A stretch of DNA of 64,000 nt. Source: Shewanella avicenniae. Its GTDB lineage: Bacteria; Pseudomonadota; Gammaproteobacteria; Enterobacterales; Shewanellaceae. The DNA is taken from positions 3,534,001 to 3,598,000 of the forward strand of contig NZ_CP071503.1 in NCBI RefSeq assembly GCF_017354945.1, in the 5' to 3' direction. The notes under the pieces are model-generated. The model worked only from the letters and a program-made list of their open reading frames with translations. It ran no database searches and was not told where the DNA came from. The position numbers were made by a program, and so were the translations under genes. Below, piece by piece: positions 26,121-35,886 of this stretch (position 1 is its first letter; each line of letters starts with the position of its first letter).

Positions 26121-28010
26121 ATGTCATCTGAACTTACTTTCCGTGAACTCGGTTTGTCCGAGGAGCTTTTAGTTGCGCTCAACGAGCTTGGCTATGAGCA
26201 TCCAACCCCTATCCAAGCAGCGAGTATCAAACCGCTGATCGAGGGCAAGGATATCCTTGGTCAAGCCCAAACTGGTACCGGTAAAACCGGTGCATTTGCG
26301 TTGCCGTTACTGAACGCAATCAAACGTGACCTCAACGCCCCGCAGATTCTGGTTCTGGCGCCAACGCGCGAACTTGCTGTACAAGTTGCCGAAGCCTTTT
26401 CCAGCTATGCCAAATTTATCAAAGGGTTCCACGTACTGCCTATCTATGGCGGTCAAAGCATGCATCAACAGTTGCAAGCTCTGCGTCGTGGTGCTCAGGT
26501 TGTTGTAGGTACACCTGGCCGCGTGATGGATCATATGCGTCGCGGCACGCTTAAACTTGATAATCTGCAATCTTTAGTGCTCGACGAAGCCGATGAAATG
26601 CTCAAAATGGGCTTCATCGATGACATTGAATGGATTCTTGAGCACACCCCAGAAACTCGCCAATTGGCACTGTTTTCAGCCACCATGCCTGAGCAGATCA
26701 AGCGTGTGGCAAACAAGCACCTGAACGAACCAGTCAATATCAGTATTGCGGCCAGCCACACCACCGTTGATTCTATCGAACAACGTTTTGTGCAAGTTGC
26801 GCAACACAACAAACTGGAAGCCTTGGTGCGCGTACTGGAAGTGGAAAACACGGAAGGTATCATCATCTTCGTGCGTACCCGTAACTCATGTGTGGAACTG
26901 GCTGAGAAGCTGGAAGCCCGCGGTTACGCCAGTTCACCACTGCATGGCGACATGAACCAACAAGCGCGTGAACGCGCAGTTGAACAGCTGAAATCTGGCA
27001 AGCTGGATATTCTGATTGCGACTGACGTTGCAGCGCGTGGTTTGGACGTTGAACGTATTGGCCACGTTATCAACTACGATATTCCATACGACACCGAAGC
27101 CTACGTACACCGTATTGGCCGTACTGGCCGTGCTGGCCGTACCGGTATGGCGATCCTGTTTGTGACTAACCGTGAAATACGCATGCTGCGCACCATCGAA
27201 CGCGCCACCAACAGCCGTATTTCGCCAATGAAGATCCCAGGTCCAGAAGTGGTGGCAGAGCGTCGTTTGTCTCGTTTAGGCGAGCAGATCGGTAGCGTCA
27301 TCAACAATGAACAGTTGGACTTTATGCAAAGCGCTGTGGGCACCCTGTGTTCACAACTGGAAATCGAAATCGATACCCTGGCTTCAGCACTGCTGTACTT
27401 AGTACAACAAGAGCGTCCACTGCAACCACCAGCGATCCAAGAACGTGTGCGTGATAGCCGTGACAGCCGCGAAGGTCGCGATGGTCGTGATGGCGGTTCA
27501 CGTGGCGATGACCGTAACGGTGATCGTAAACCACGTCGCGCCCGCCCAACTGGCGATCTCGGTATTGCTGAACAGCTAAAAGACAACCCAGAGATCAAGA
27601 TGGCGCGCTACGTGATTGAAGTGGGTCGTGACCACGGTGTAGGTGTGGGCAACATTGTTGGCGCGATTGCTAACGAAGCCAACATCGACAGCCGTTACAT
27701 CGGTCAAATTCAATTGCTGGATCAGATCAGTACTGTTGACCTGCCTACTGGCATGCCAAAAGAAGTGTTAGCCCACCTGCGTGGTGTGCGTGTATGTGGT
27801 CGCCCAATCAATATCCGTGAAGCGGGTACTGAAGTTGAAGGCGCTTCATCATCACGTCGTCCACGTCGTGACGGCGGCGCACCTCGTCGCAGTGAAGGTC
27901 GTGGTGAAGGTCGCAGCAGCGAAGGCCGTAGCGAAGGTCGTGATGGCCAACGCCGTGAACGCCGCAGCGAAGGTGGCGAACGTAAGCCACGTCGTCGTGA
28001 CAGCAAATAA
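26121..28010 (+). CDS. deaD: DEAD-box ATP-dependent RNA helicase DeaD/CsdA
   Basis: Cold-shock RNA helicase that assists ribosome assembly and mRNA turnover. The 629-residue protein has Q motif PTPIQAASI, AQTGTGKT, PTRELAVQ, TPGRVMD, VLDEADEMLKMGF, FSATMP, and helicase C with ATDVAARGLD and HRIGRTGR. Unlike RhlE it carries a DbpA-like C-terminal RNA-binding domain (about residues 490-570, KMARYVIEVGRDHGVGVGNI) between two Arg/Gly/Asp- and Arg/Gly/Ser-rich tails, the DeaD/CsdA layout. It is a single gene with its own promoter and terminator. Confidence 0.95.
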   Translation: MSSELTFRELGLSEELLVALNELGYEHPTPIQAASIKPLIEGKDILGQAQTGTGKTGAFALPLLNAIKRDLNAPQILVLAPTRELAVQVAEAFSSYAKFIKGFHVLPIYGGQSMHQQLQALRRGAQVVVGTPGRVMDHMRRGTLKLDNLQSLVLDEADEMLKMGFIDDIEWILEHTPETRQLALFSATMPEQIKRVANKHLNEPVNISIAASHTTVDSIEQRFVQVAQHNKLEALVRVLEVENTEGIIIFVRTRNSCVELAEKLEARGYASSPLHGDMNQQARERAVEQLKSGKLDILIATDVAARGLDVERIGHVINYDIPYDTEAYVHRIGRTGRAGRTGMAILFVTNREIRMLRTIERATNSRISPMKIPGPEVVAERRLSRLGEQIGSVINNEQLDFMQSAVGTLCSQLEIEIDTLASALLYLVQQERPLQPPAIQERVRDSRDSREGRDGRDGGSRGDDRNGDRKPRRARPTGDLGIAEQLKDNPEIKMARYVIEVGRDHGVGVGNIVGAIANEANIDSRYIGQIQLLDQISTVDLPTGMPKEVLAHLRGVRVCGRPINIREAGTEVEGASSSRRPRRDGGAPRRSEGRGEGRSSEGRSEGRDGQRRERRSEGGERKPRRRDSK

Positions 28011-28030
28011 TTCACGCCAACGCTAAATGC

Positions 28031-28060
28031 AAAAGGGAACCCATGGGTTCCCTTTTTCGT
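28031..28060 (+). terminator. Terminator of deaD
   Basis: AAAAGGGAACCC-atg-compatible palindrome with GGGTTCCCTTTT (28031-28056), followed by TTTC on the plus strand, 20 bp past the stop. Confidence 0.88.
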
Positions 28061-28127
28061 ATCGCGATTACCGTTACATGAACATAGATGAGCTGAGCCA
28101 TCGATAAACCGCCTTAGAGCTCAGCGG

Positions 28128-29156
28128 TTAAGTCCCGAAGCGCGTCATCTCAAAGCGGTTTAGCAGTCGGTGGATCAAATACAGCACCACCAAGGTTGCC
28201 ACAATCGAGCCAAGAATACTGCTGATGCGGTACATGGCGCTAAACACCATATCGCTATTTGGCGACAGATATTGCCCAAACAAAATACCAAGGGTGGTCA
28301 TTGAACCAAAGCCGATGCCAGAGCCCGAACGCTCTTTGACGTGGATTTGAGCACAGAGCATGACGCATATCCAAAACAGCGGTAGCAGGAACAGCAAAAT
28401 CTCAGCCCAATCATAGAGTAAGATTTGAATCATTAATCCCATCCCTACGCCCACAATCGTACCGTAAGCGCGCTTACGAGCGTAACCTAACGCACCGTTC
28501 CAATGCATCGGGAACAACAGCAGTAACGTTGTAGCTTGGGCCGATAATGAGTCTTGCAGATCAAACATCTGAAACACCACAAACGACATGGTTGCCATCG
28601 TGGCGCCGAGTATCGCTTCATGGCGACGGCGATGGGGCTGTTTGCCTTCAGGCTTAAATGCTGGACGTTGTTCAACATCGGGGATGAGCCACTTCATCAA
28701 GTAGGCAATGCCCACAGCCACAAAGGCCGACATCAGGTTCAGAGTGATGAGGTCATTCACATCCACCGTTGAATAGCTGGCAAAGTGCAGCATGATGCTG
28801 AGATTGATGACACCACTCGCGCCGTACAGAAACAACGGCCCTTTCGACATACAGGCAAACCGATGCAGAAATAACACAAAGGCAAACAAGGTCATCGCCA
28901 CCGGATGACTGCCCAACATGCCACCGACCAAGCCCACCTCAAGCGCGCATAACACACTGGAGGCAATCATCTGTCTGGCCGCATGCGCATTCATCACCGG
29001 CACCAAGCCAAGCAACAACATCGGCGTCACTACAAAAAATACGCCGTTGTCCCAACCCATAACCTTGCACAGGGCAAAGCCCAAGGTCGCGCCGGTGGCA
29101 ATCCGTAAACATTGGCGTAAGTCGTTTGCAGTTAACGACATATGAGGTAAAAACAT
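28128..29156 (-). CDS. DUF2955 family inner-membrane protein (FUSC/AaeB-like efflux partner)
   Basis: A 342-residue membrane protein with two blocks of about five hydrophobic segments (residues 15-160 and 190-330) split by a basic cytoplasmic loop (PEGKQPHRRRHEA). This is the half-size aromatic-acid-exporter/FUSC-like arrangement of DUF2955. It follows an EmrA/HlyD-type adaptor after 8 bp and a MarR regulator before that, so it is probably the inner-membrane component of an efflux pump for toxic aromatic or amphipathic compounds. The substrate is unknown. Confidence 0.85.
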   Translation of the reverse strand: MFLPHMSLTANDLRQCLRIATGATLGFALCKVMGWDNGVFFVVTPMLLLGLVPVMNAHAARQMIASSVLCALEVGLVGGMLGSHPVAMTLFAFVLFLHRFACMSKGPLFLYGASGVINLSIMLHFASYSTVDVNDLITLNLMSAFVAVGIAYLMKWLIPDVEQRPAFKPEGKQPHRRRHEAILGATMATMSFVVFQMFDLQDSLSAQATTLLLLFPMHWNGALGYARKRAYGTIVGVGMGLMIQILLYDWAEILLFLLPLFWICVMLCAQIHVKERSGSGIGFGSMTTLGILFGQYLSPNSDMVFSAMYRISSILGSIVATLVVLYLIHRLLNRFEMTRFGT

Positions 29157-29164
29157 AACGGCCT

Positions 29165-30223
29165 TTAGTAGATGTAGTGCAGCAAGGCAATGAACTTAAT
29201 TTGCGCTTTGGCAAACCAGTGCATGATGCCGGACTCAGGCAGCAGTTGCACTGTGGCACGCGCGCCAGCGGCCAGTTCACGTTGCGATGGATGCTCCAAG
29301 GTAAAGTGCAACCGTAGGCGCTGTGCATCACGCACCCAGCGGTTAGATTGCTCTGGCGCAGCCAAAGAGCCATCGGCAGAAAACTGCCCAGCACTCACAC
29401 CGGCATCAATACTGCTAACACTGGCGGCATACAGCATGCCCGGATCACCGTCGAAGGTGACGTAGGCGCGATAGCCTTGCGCAACATTGCGAATGGTTTT
29501 TTCACGAAAGTCAGCAATCACATCAAGCTGATCAGACACCAAAGCCATCACCGGCGCATTGGCGGATAACACGCTACCTTGCTGCAACTGCAGGTTACTG
29601 ACCACTCCATCTTGATCCGCTTTCACTTGGGTGTAGGACAGATTCAGCTTTGCTTGCGCCAATTGGTTTTTGGCCAGTCGTAAGCGCAAGTTATCTTCGC
29701 CAACACTCCCGCGAGACACCTGCAATCTGCGTAAGGTTGCCCGTGCGGCATCTAAGCTTGCTTGGGCGGTTTTCACATCGGTAAAACTTTGCTCTTCGCT
29801 CTGGCGCGACACACTGTTATCTGCCACCAGTTTATGCAAACGCCGTGCTTCACGTTGGGCTTGCTCTAGCGCCGCATCATCGGCAATCACCGTGGCTTTG
29901 GCAGCGGCAATCTGCGCATCGAGTTCGGCGTTATCTTGCAGTGCTTGCTCTAAGTTCAATTGTGCTTGTTGCAGTGCTAACTGATAAGGTGCAGCGTCAA
30001 TCTCAAACAGCACTTGCCCTTGTTTGACGTGTTGGTTGTTACTCACCTGCACATTGACGACTTTGCCCGATACCTGCGGTGCCACTTTGGTGATTAGCCG
30101 GGTCGCCATCGCTTGGGGAGTTAATGGCGCCGACATATCCGCAAAAATAAAATAGCCAAACAGCAAAACAAACCCACAGATAGCGAATTTAATAATGCGG
30201 GCGAATTGTTGATCTGGTGTCAT
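29165..30223 (-). CDS. HlyD/EmrA-family periplasmic adaptor protein
   Basis: A membrane-fusion protein of 352 residues. It has one N-terminal TM helix (about 12-30, FAICGFVLLFGYFIFADM), a biotinyl-lipoyl half (ISGKVVNVQVSNNQHVKQGQVLFEID region, 45-75), a long coiled-coil hairpin (about 80-200, Gln/Ala-rich heptads), the second lipoyl half (QVKADQDGVVSNLQLQ), and a beta-barrel domain ending near residue 330. It would link the DUF2955 inner-membrane protein to an outer-membrane channel not encoded here. It lies 16 bp after marR and 8 bp before the DUF2955 gene. Confidence 0.9.
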   Translation of the reverse strand: MTPDQQFARIIKFAICGFVLLFGYFIFADMSAPLTPQAMATRLITKVAPQVSGKVVNVQVSNNQHVKQGQVLFEIDAAPYQLALQQAQLNLEQALQDNAELDAQIAAAKATVIADDAALEQAQREARRLHKLVADNSVSRQSEEQSFTDVKTAQASLDAARATLRRLQVSRGSVGEDNLRLRLAKNQLAQAKLNLSYTQVKADQDGVVSNLQLQQGSVLSANAPVMALVSDQLDVIADFREKTIRNVAQGYRAYVTFDGDPGMLYAASVSSIDAGVSAGQFSADGSLAAPEQSNRWVRDAQRLRLHFTLEHPSQRELAAGARATVQLLPESGIMHWFAKAQIKFIALLHYIY

Positions 30224-30239
30224 TTACAACAAGGCTCCT

Positions 30240-30713
30240 TTAACGGTCTAAGGTTTTTAATTGATCGAGTTTATCCAGTGCTGACTGAGTGATTTGACTC
30301 AGCACTTGTTCGAAAATCTTGAGTTGTTCAGAGGAGACGTCTTGCAACATTTCAGCGCGAATTTTGACGATACGCGACTCGAGCTGTGCTAACACTTGGC
30401 GGCCAGCCTCGGTGGTGTTCACGATGCGGGCGCGTTTATCTTGGGTACAGCTCACGCGGGTGACTAGCCCCTGCTCCTCAAGTTGACCAAGCGTACGCAT
30501 TAACGAGGGCAGTTCGATCTCCAGCGATTCCGCCAACTGCTTTTGGCTCACACCATCGCCCATGCGCTTTAATTTCCACAGCGCGGTCCAGCGCGGATGG
30601 GTTAACCCTAATGGCGCCAATTCAGCATCGGCCACCATGCGCCATAACCGCTGGCAGCGCCCAAGATGTTCAACGAGTGAGTACTCGCGCAGATGTGTAG
30701 CTTCGGCGGTCAT
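30240..30713 (-). CDS. MarR/SlyA-family transcriptional regulator
   Basis: A 157-residue winged-helix regulator, first gene of the efflux operon. The DNA-binding region spans about residues 35-100: LTHPRWTALWKLKRMGDGVSQKQLAESLEI, LMRTLGQLEEQGLV, and a wing with RVSCTQDKRARIVNTTEAG. Flanking helices would form the dimer. The gene lies just downstream of two palindromic sites that overlap its expected promoter, consistent with autorepression relieved by a ligand of the pump. The ligand is unknown. Confidence 0.92.
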   Translation of the reverse strand: MTAEATHLREYSLVEHLGRCQRLWRMVADAELAPLGLTHPRWTALWKLKRMGDGVSQKQLAESLEIELPSLMRTLGQLEEQGLVTRVSCTQDKRARIVNTTEAGRQVLAQLESRIVKIRAEMLQDVSSEQLKIFEQVLSQITQSALDKLDQLKTLDR

Positions 30714-30725
30714 GTGATCTCCAAC

Positions 30726-30770
30726 TTACTTAGCAGGCGAAGTATTATATTTATTTAGCCTGCTAAGTAA
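30726..30770 (-). promoter_or_regulatory. Paired MarR-type operators
   Basis: Two palindromes, TTAGCAGGCGAA (30730-30741) and TTAGCCTGCTAA (30755-30766), fit TTAGC-N2-GCTAA and are 25 bp apart centre to centre. They also sit in a larger perfect inverted repeat of 13-bp arms (30726-30738 and 30758-30770). They lie 13-57 bp upstream of the marR start. Confidence 0.7.
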
Positions 30771-30859
30771 ACAGTAAATACTAATTTTCTAAAGAAGATT
30801 TAGATCACGTTTTACAATTGGTGGAATAAGCGCCGAAATGACACCAAGAGAGCAATAAA

Positions 30860-30882
30860 AAACCCGCAACTAATGCGGGTTT
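30860..30882 (-). terminator. Terminator of metF
   Basis: AAACCCGCA with TGCGGGTTT, followed on the minus strand by TTTTTATTGC, 21 bp past the metF stop. Confidence 0.82.
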
Positions 30883-30902
30883 ATGGAAAGTTTGCGCAGC
30901 GC

Positions 30903-31856
<954 letters not shown>

Positions 31857-32058
31857 GTATACTAGAGAAACTGACACTGAAGTCAAGCAAAAAACAGCCT
31901 AGATCACAGTATAAATGGCGTGCGATCTATCGAGTCGTTAATTTTTATTGGGGACAATTGCGAATATGTGAATATGCAATAAGAAATGAATGGATACTGG
32001 CGAGATTAAAATCGTAGATGGGTACGCTAAGCCAAGGTACTTAGGCCAACTGAGATGC

Positions 32059-32223
32059 TCAAATAGAAAAGATCAACCAGCCAAACGCCAGCATTAAGGC
32101 AATCGACAGCAATACCATCACCACTAACATTCTTGAGCGACGCATTGATTCACCAAGCGCTTTCATCGCTTGCGTCGGCAACGCCGATAAACTTTGTAGA
32201 ATTAAACTGACGATACCGTCCAT
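32059..32223 (-). CDS. Small membrane protein of unknown function
   Basis: A 54-residue product with an amphipathic N-terminal part (MDGIVSLILQSLSALPTQ), a basic patch (SMRRSR) and a C-terminal hydrophobic helix (MLVVMVLLSIALMLAFGWLIF) that likely anchors it with the N-terminus in the cytoplasm. The ATG at 32223 follows GAGGGAAACA; a longer in-frame extension overlaps the VOC gene and lacks a ribosome site. No family was recognised. Confidence 0.6.
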   Translation of the reverse strand: MDGIVSLILQSLSALPTQAMKALGESMRRSRMLVVMVLLSIALMLAFGWLIFSI

Positions 32224-32263
32224 TGTTTCCCTCAATTTAGCTACGAAAGCTAACGTCATTATT

Positions 32264-32611
32264 TTACTCAGACCACACAGCAAACTCATTGCCACTGGGT
32301 TCCAAAAACTGGAACCGGCGACCACCGGGAAAGCTAAAAATAGGTTTAATAACCTCACCGCCATTGGCGACGACTTTGGCCAAGGTAGCTTCTAAATCAG
32401 CGCTATAAAACACCAGCAACGCGCCACCAGAAGCCGTTTGACTTGCCGCCGCAGCCTGATAAAAACCGCCATCCAAGCCTTGGTTACTAAAGGCGGTGTA
32501 GTCTGGGCCATAATCCACAAACGCCCAGCCAAATACCGCCGTAAAGAATGCTTTGGTGGCCACTAAATCTTGCGCGGCAAATTCAACATAGTTGAGTTTT
32601 TCATGTTCCAT
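32264..32611 (-). CDS. VOC-family (glyoxalase/bleomycin-resistance fold) protein
   Basis: A 115-residue single VOC module pair with KLNYVEFAAQDLVATKAFFTAVFGW at the N-terminus, GGALLVFYSADLEATLAKVVANGG in the middle, and FLEPSGNEFAVWSE at the end. This is the CPPU/YdeN-like 'enzyme-related to lactoylglutathione lyase' pattern. Such proteins usually bind a metal and a small molecule as a dimer, but the substrate is not inferable. The ATG follows a weak site, 41 bp upstream of the small membrane protein gene. Confidence 0.82.
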   Translation of the reverse strand: MEHEKLNYVEFAAQDLVATKAFFTAVFGWAFVDYGPDYTAFSNQGLDGGFYQAAAASQTASGGALLVFYSADLEATLAKVVANGGEVIKPIFSFPGGRRFQFLEPSGNEFAVWSE

Positions 32612-32728
32612 GGTGCTACATCGCTAAGCTGTTGTGCATTAGGCTTCAACTTACGCTAGTTAGCTGAATTGTCCATAAAAAAACCAGGAGAGATTCACCA
32701 GCTTTCGCACCAGCCTGTTTGACAGTAT

Positions 32729-33256
32729 TTAGAACTGATAACCTACCGCAAAGCCGCCGGTGAAGCCCTCTTTATCAAAGTCGGCACCGGAGATCCGCCC
32801 ATAGCCCCACTCAAGCCGTACCCGTAGGCCGCGTTCACTTAGGCCGTGACGGTTATAGCTATAACTCACGCCTAGCCCGTTTACCGTATGATTATCAAAG
32901 GGTTCAGCAAGCGCAGTGCCAATTGCGCAGCCCATCGTATAACCAACACTGCCGGACTCGCTGTCACTACCACACCATTCCTTATGGCCATTACGCACCC
33001 CAAGAGCGCCAGCAACAATCCCCAGCGCATGGCGATTATTATCATCCACTGCCTGTTCAAAACCGGCGGATACACCATCATCCAACCCCACTTTGTAGTT
33101 GGCGAACCAACGCTGTTGGTCATTTGGGTGATAGGAGACTTCGGGGATCACCATAAACGGCAAGCCACCGGTAAGGCTGAAGTGCGTTTCGCCCGCGACA
33201 GCAGGCAAGGTAGAGGCAGCAACGACAACCGCTGCAGCAGCAGAGATGAATTTCAT
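32729..33256 (-). CDS. Exported hypothetical protein, probable small outer-membrane beta-barrel
   Basis: A 175-residue protein with a signal peptide (MKFISAAAAVVVAASTLPAVA, cleavage after AVA-GE). Alternating strands follow with aromatic ends (HFSLTGGLPFMVIPEVSYHP, WFANYKVGLDDG, LGVSYSYNRHGLS, LRVRLEWGYGRI) and a final strand GFAVGYQF that ends in Phe, the outer-membrane C-terminal signature. A pair of Cys (WCGSDS and MGCAIG) could form a disulfide. Function not recognised. It stands alone between the VOC gene and metL. Confidence 0.7.
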   Translation of the reverse strand: MKFISAAAAVVVAASTLPAVAGETHFSLTGGLPFMVIPEVSYHPNDQQRWFANYKVGLDDGVSAGFEQAVDDNNRHALGIVAGALGVRNGHKEWCGSDSESGSVGYTMGCAIGTALAEPFDNHTVNGLGVSYSYNRHGLSERGLRVRLEWGYGRISGADFDKEGFTGGFAVGYQF

Positions 33257-33420
33257 TGGATATCCTTATCGACATTAAGCAATGATGCATTGGAACTTTC
33301 ATAATACAAACACAGTCGACCATCACCAAGAGCACAAATGTAAATTCTCTTTAATAAGCATACTGTTAGCATCTTTAACTGGGCTTGAACCTACCCAAAG
33401 CGTTGGCATTGATCTCCAAC

Positions 33421-33446
33421 AAAAAAGCTCCCGAAGGAGCTTTTTT
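33421..33446 (-). terminator. Terminator of metBL
   Basis: AAAAAAGCTCC-cgaa-GGAGCTTTTTT, a symmetric stem with A and T runs, 27 bp past the metL stop. Confidence 0.88.
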
Positions 33447-33472
33447 CGCGTGCGGTTGAGACGGCGAATCGG

Positions 33473-35866
33473 TTAGTCTTGCAACAAATCTTTACAGATC
33501 TGCACTAAATCAGACTGCACCGCAGCAGCAGTGACTTCGCGCCCCGCCCCCGGACCACGAATGATCAGCGGATTGCCTTGATAGAAGGTACTGCGAATAA
33601 CAAATACGTTGTCACCAGGGGTTAAGTTGGCATACGGATGCGAGTTTTCCACCCATTGCAATGAAACTTCCGCTTGAAGGCTATCACCTGAACGATCCAA
33701 CGCCGCCACGTAACGCAACACTTTGTTTTGCTCATTGGCCGCAGCAAACTGTTGCGCCAAATCATCATCCATCTCATGCATGCGCGCCAGAAACTCATCC
33801 AACGGCACATCCACCAGATTAGCGGGCACCAGTGAACTCAATTGAATATCTTCCAGCTCTAACTCTAAACCAATCTCGCGGGCCAAAATCAGCAGCTTAC
33901 GTTGCATATCACGGCCAGAGAGATCGTCACGCGGATCGGGCTCGGTAATGCCCAAGCCCTTGGCTTGCAGCACCAATTCAGAGAAAGGTTTTACCCCATC
34001 ATATTGTTCAAATAGCCAACACAAAGTGCCAGAAAAGATACCGCCAATTGCCGCCACTGAGTCACCGCTGTTATGCAGATCGTTCAACGCATGTTGGATC
34101 GGTAAACCGGCACCACAGCTGGCGTTATAACGCCAGAACAAGCGGCGGTTACTGAGCATCTGCTTCAGTTCACGATAGAAAGTTAGCGGGCCAGAACCGG
34201 CCAACTTATTGGCGCTGACCATGTGAATGCCGCGGCTGAAAAACTCTGGGTATTGCAAAGTCAGCGCCGCACTGGCACTGATGTCGAGCGCTACCAACTC
34301 ATCGGCGGTCAGAGTTTCAATGCGCTCAAACAAGTGATCATATTGATACGGCGTGGCTTCGTTAGCCATCCGCGCTTGCCAATCGCTGCTGCTGATACCG
34401 TTATCATCCACTAATGCTTCACGCGAGCGCACGATGCCGACCAGTTCAACTTGGGCTTCTAGCTCACGGCTCAAACGCTTTTGCGCGCTTTCAAACAAGT
34501 TCAACCAAGCTTCACCAATGTTGCCAACACCCAGCACAATAATGCCGATGCGTTTACGCGGTCCAGCACAGCGGCGATGTACTTTTTGGGTCAGCAGCGA
34601 CACTTGGCCTTGTGGCACTAAGGTCACGAGGCTCAATTCATCTTGATACAGCGGCCGCGCATCACGGCTGAGCAAACGGGCAAAACTGCGACGATACTGC
34701 GCGGCGGCACTGCTCACCAAGGCGACTAAGCCAAAGCCGAGATGTTCTTGAATATCGCTAATCTGCAACTCAGCGCTGACGGATGTCAACAGCGCTTGGG
34801 CTTGCTTACGCAGTTCCGGGGTGAACACCACTTCATGGCGGAATTTGCTGTGTTGCCAATGCGCTAACGGGCGTAACCCTGCGGCAATAAAGGCGTCAAA
34901 TAATGCATTCCACTCACTGTCTAATTGGAAAGTGATCGACAGCACTTCATCCAGATTAGTCACCACTGGCGCACTAGCCGCGTCGCATTGCGGCGTCACC
35001 AGGGTAAATTCGGTTTGCGGCGCATAGCTTGAGCGCACCGCTAAGCTGACCTGAGTGTCAAACAGCGGTTGCAGTGTGCGCGAGTGCAGCACCGGCGAAC
35101 CAAGGCGTGCCAAGCGATCTGCTTCAACCAATGACATGGTTTTCAGTAGCTTAGCACCTTGGATCTTGTTCGGATCGGCATTGAATACCCCTTCGACATC
35201 GGTCCAAATGGTAACGCGATCGATATCGGCGAGGCTGGCAATCAAGGTGGCGCTAAAGTCAGAGCCATTGCGCCCCAACAACAGCGTTTCACCGTTCGGG
35301 TTGGCGCAGATAAACCCGGTGATCACCAAGCGCTCATCAGGATGTTCCTGCAGCGTTTTTTGCACCAACTCGCGCGATGCCTCGGTGCGGATTTTCGGTA
35401 CTGCGCCTTCATCGGCAATCAGCAGCTGTCGCGCATCGATGTTGCTGGCGGCAACGCCCGATTCACGTAACAGTGCCGCCATCAAACGGGCGGACCAACG
35501 CTCACCAAAGCTCACCACTTCGCTGCATTGGTATTCGCTCAGTTGCTCGAGTTGCAATAAGGTCATCAGCTGCGAGCGATCTGAACTCAAACGCTCGCGC
35601 AGTTGCCGCGCTTGCTCGTTGCCTAGCAGCTGTTCAATCAAGTTTTGCTGATAGTTCATCAGCACTTGCAGCTCTTCTTGCCACAACTGCTTGGCTTCGC
35701 GCAGGGCGAGTAATTTGTAGAGGAAATTGGTGGTTTTACCTGCCGCCGACACCACGACCAAATCATCTGGGCGTCCATGAGTAAGCAGGATATGCGCAAC
35801 GCGGCGATAGCAATCTGGGTCTGCCAGACTTGAGCCGCCAAATTTATGCAAGTGACTACGCGCCAT
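33473..35866 (-). CDS. metL: Bifunctional aspartokinase II/homoserine dehydrogenase II
   Basis: Catalyses two steps from aspartate toward methionine and threonine. The protein has 797 residues from the ATG at 35866. The aspartokinase part (1-300) has HKFGGSSLAD, VVVSAAGKTTN and GRNGSDFSATLIASLADIDRVTIWTDVEGVF-like motifs. A regulatory linker follows (300-440). The homoserine dehydrogenase part (about 450-797) starts with the Rossmann GIIVLGVGNIGEAWLNLF and carries SANKLAGSGPLTFY, ASCGAGLPIQ and GIFSGTLCWL. It lies 20 bp after metB; a TTG nine codons upstream is less likely than the ATG behind GGAG. Confidence 0.96.
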   Translation of the reverse strand: MARSHLHKFGGSSLADPDCYRRVAHILLTHGRPDDLVVVSAAGKTTNFLYKLLALREAKQLWQEELQVLMNYQQNLIEQLLGNEQARQLRERLSSDRSQLMTLLQLEQLSEYQCSEVVSFGERWSARLMAALLRESGVAASNIDARQLLIADEGAVPKIRTEASRELVQKTLQEHPDERLVITGFICANPNGETLLLGRNGSDFSATLIASLADIDRVTIWTDVEGVFNADPNKIQGAKLLKTMSLVEADRLARLGSPVLHSRTLQPLFDTQVSLAVRSSYAPQTEFTLVTPQCDAASAPVVTNLDEVLSITFQLDSEWNALFDAFIAAGLRPLAHWQHSKFRHEVVFTPELRKQAQALLTSVSAELQISDIQEHLGFGLVALVSSAAAQYRRSFARLLSRDARPLYQDELSLVTLVPQGQVSLLTQKVHRRCAGPRKRIGIIVLGVGNIGEAWLNLFESAQKRLSRELEAQVELVGIVRSREALVDDNGISSSDWQARMANEATPYQYDHLFERIETLTADELVALDISASAALTLQYPEFFSRGIHMVSANKLAGSGPLTFYRELKQMLSNRRLFWRYNASCGAGLPIQHALNDLHNSGDSVAAIGGIFSGTLCWLFEQYDGVKPFSELVLQAKGLGITEPDPRDDLSGRDMQRKLLILAREIGLELELEDIQLSSLVPANLVDVPLDEFLARMHEMDDDLAQQFAAANEQNKVLRYVAALDRSGDSLQAEVSLQWVENSHPYANLTPGDNVFVIRSTFYQGNPLIIRGPGAGREVTAAAVQSDLVQICKDLLQD

Positions 35867-35886
35867 CTCGTTTAATGCTCCAATAT

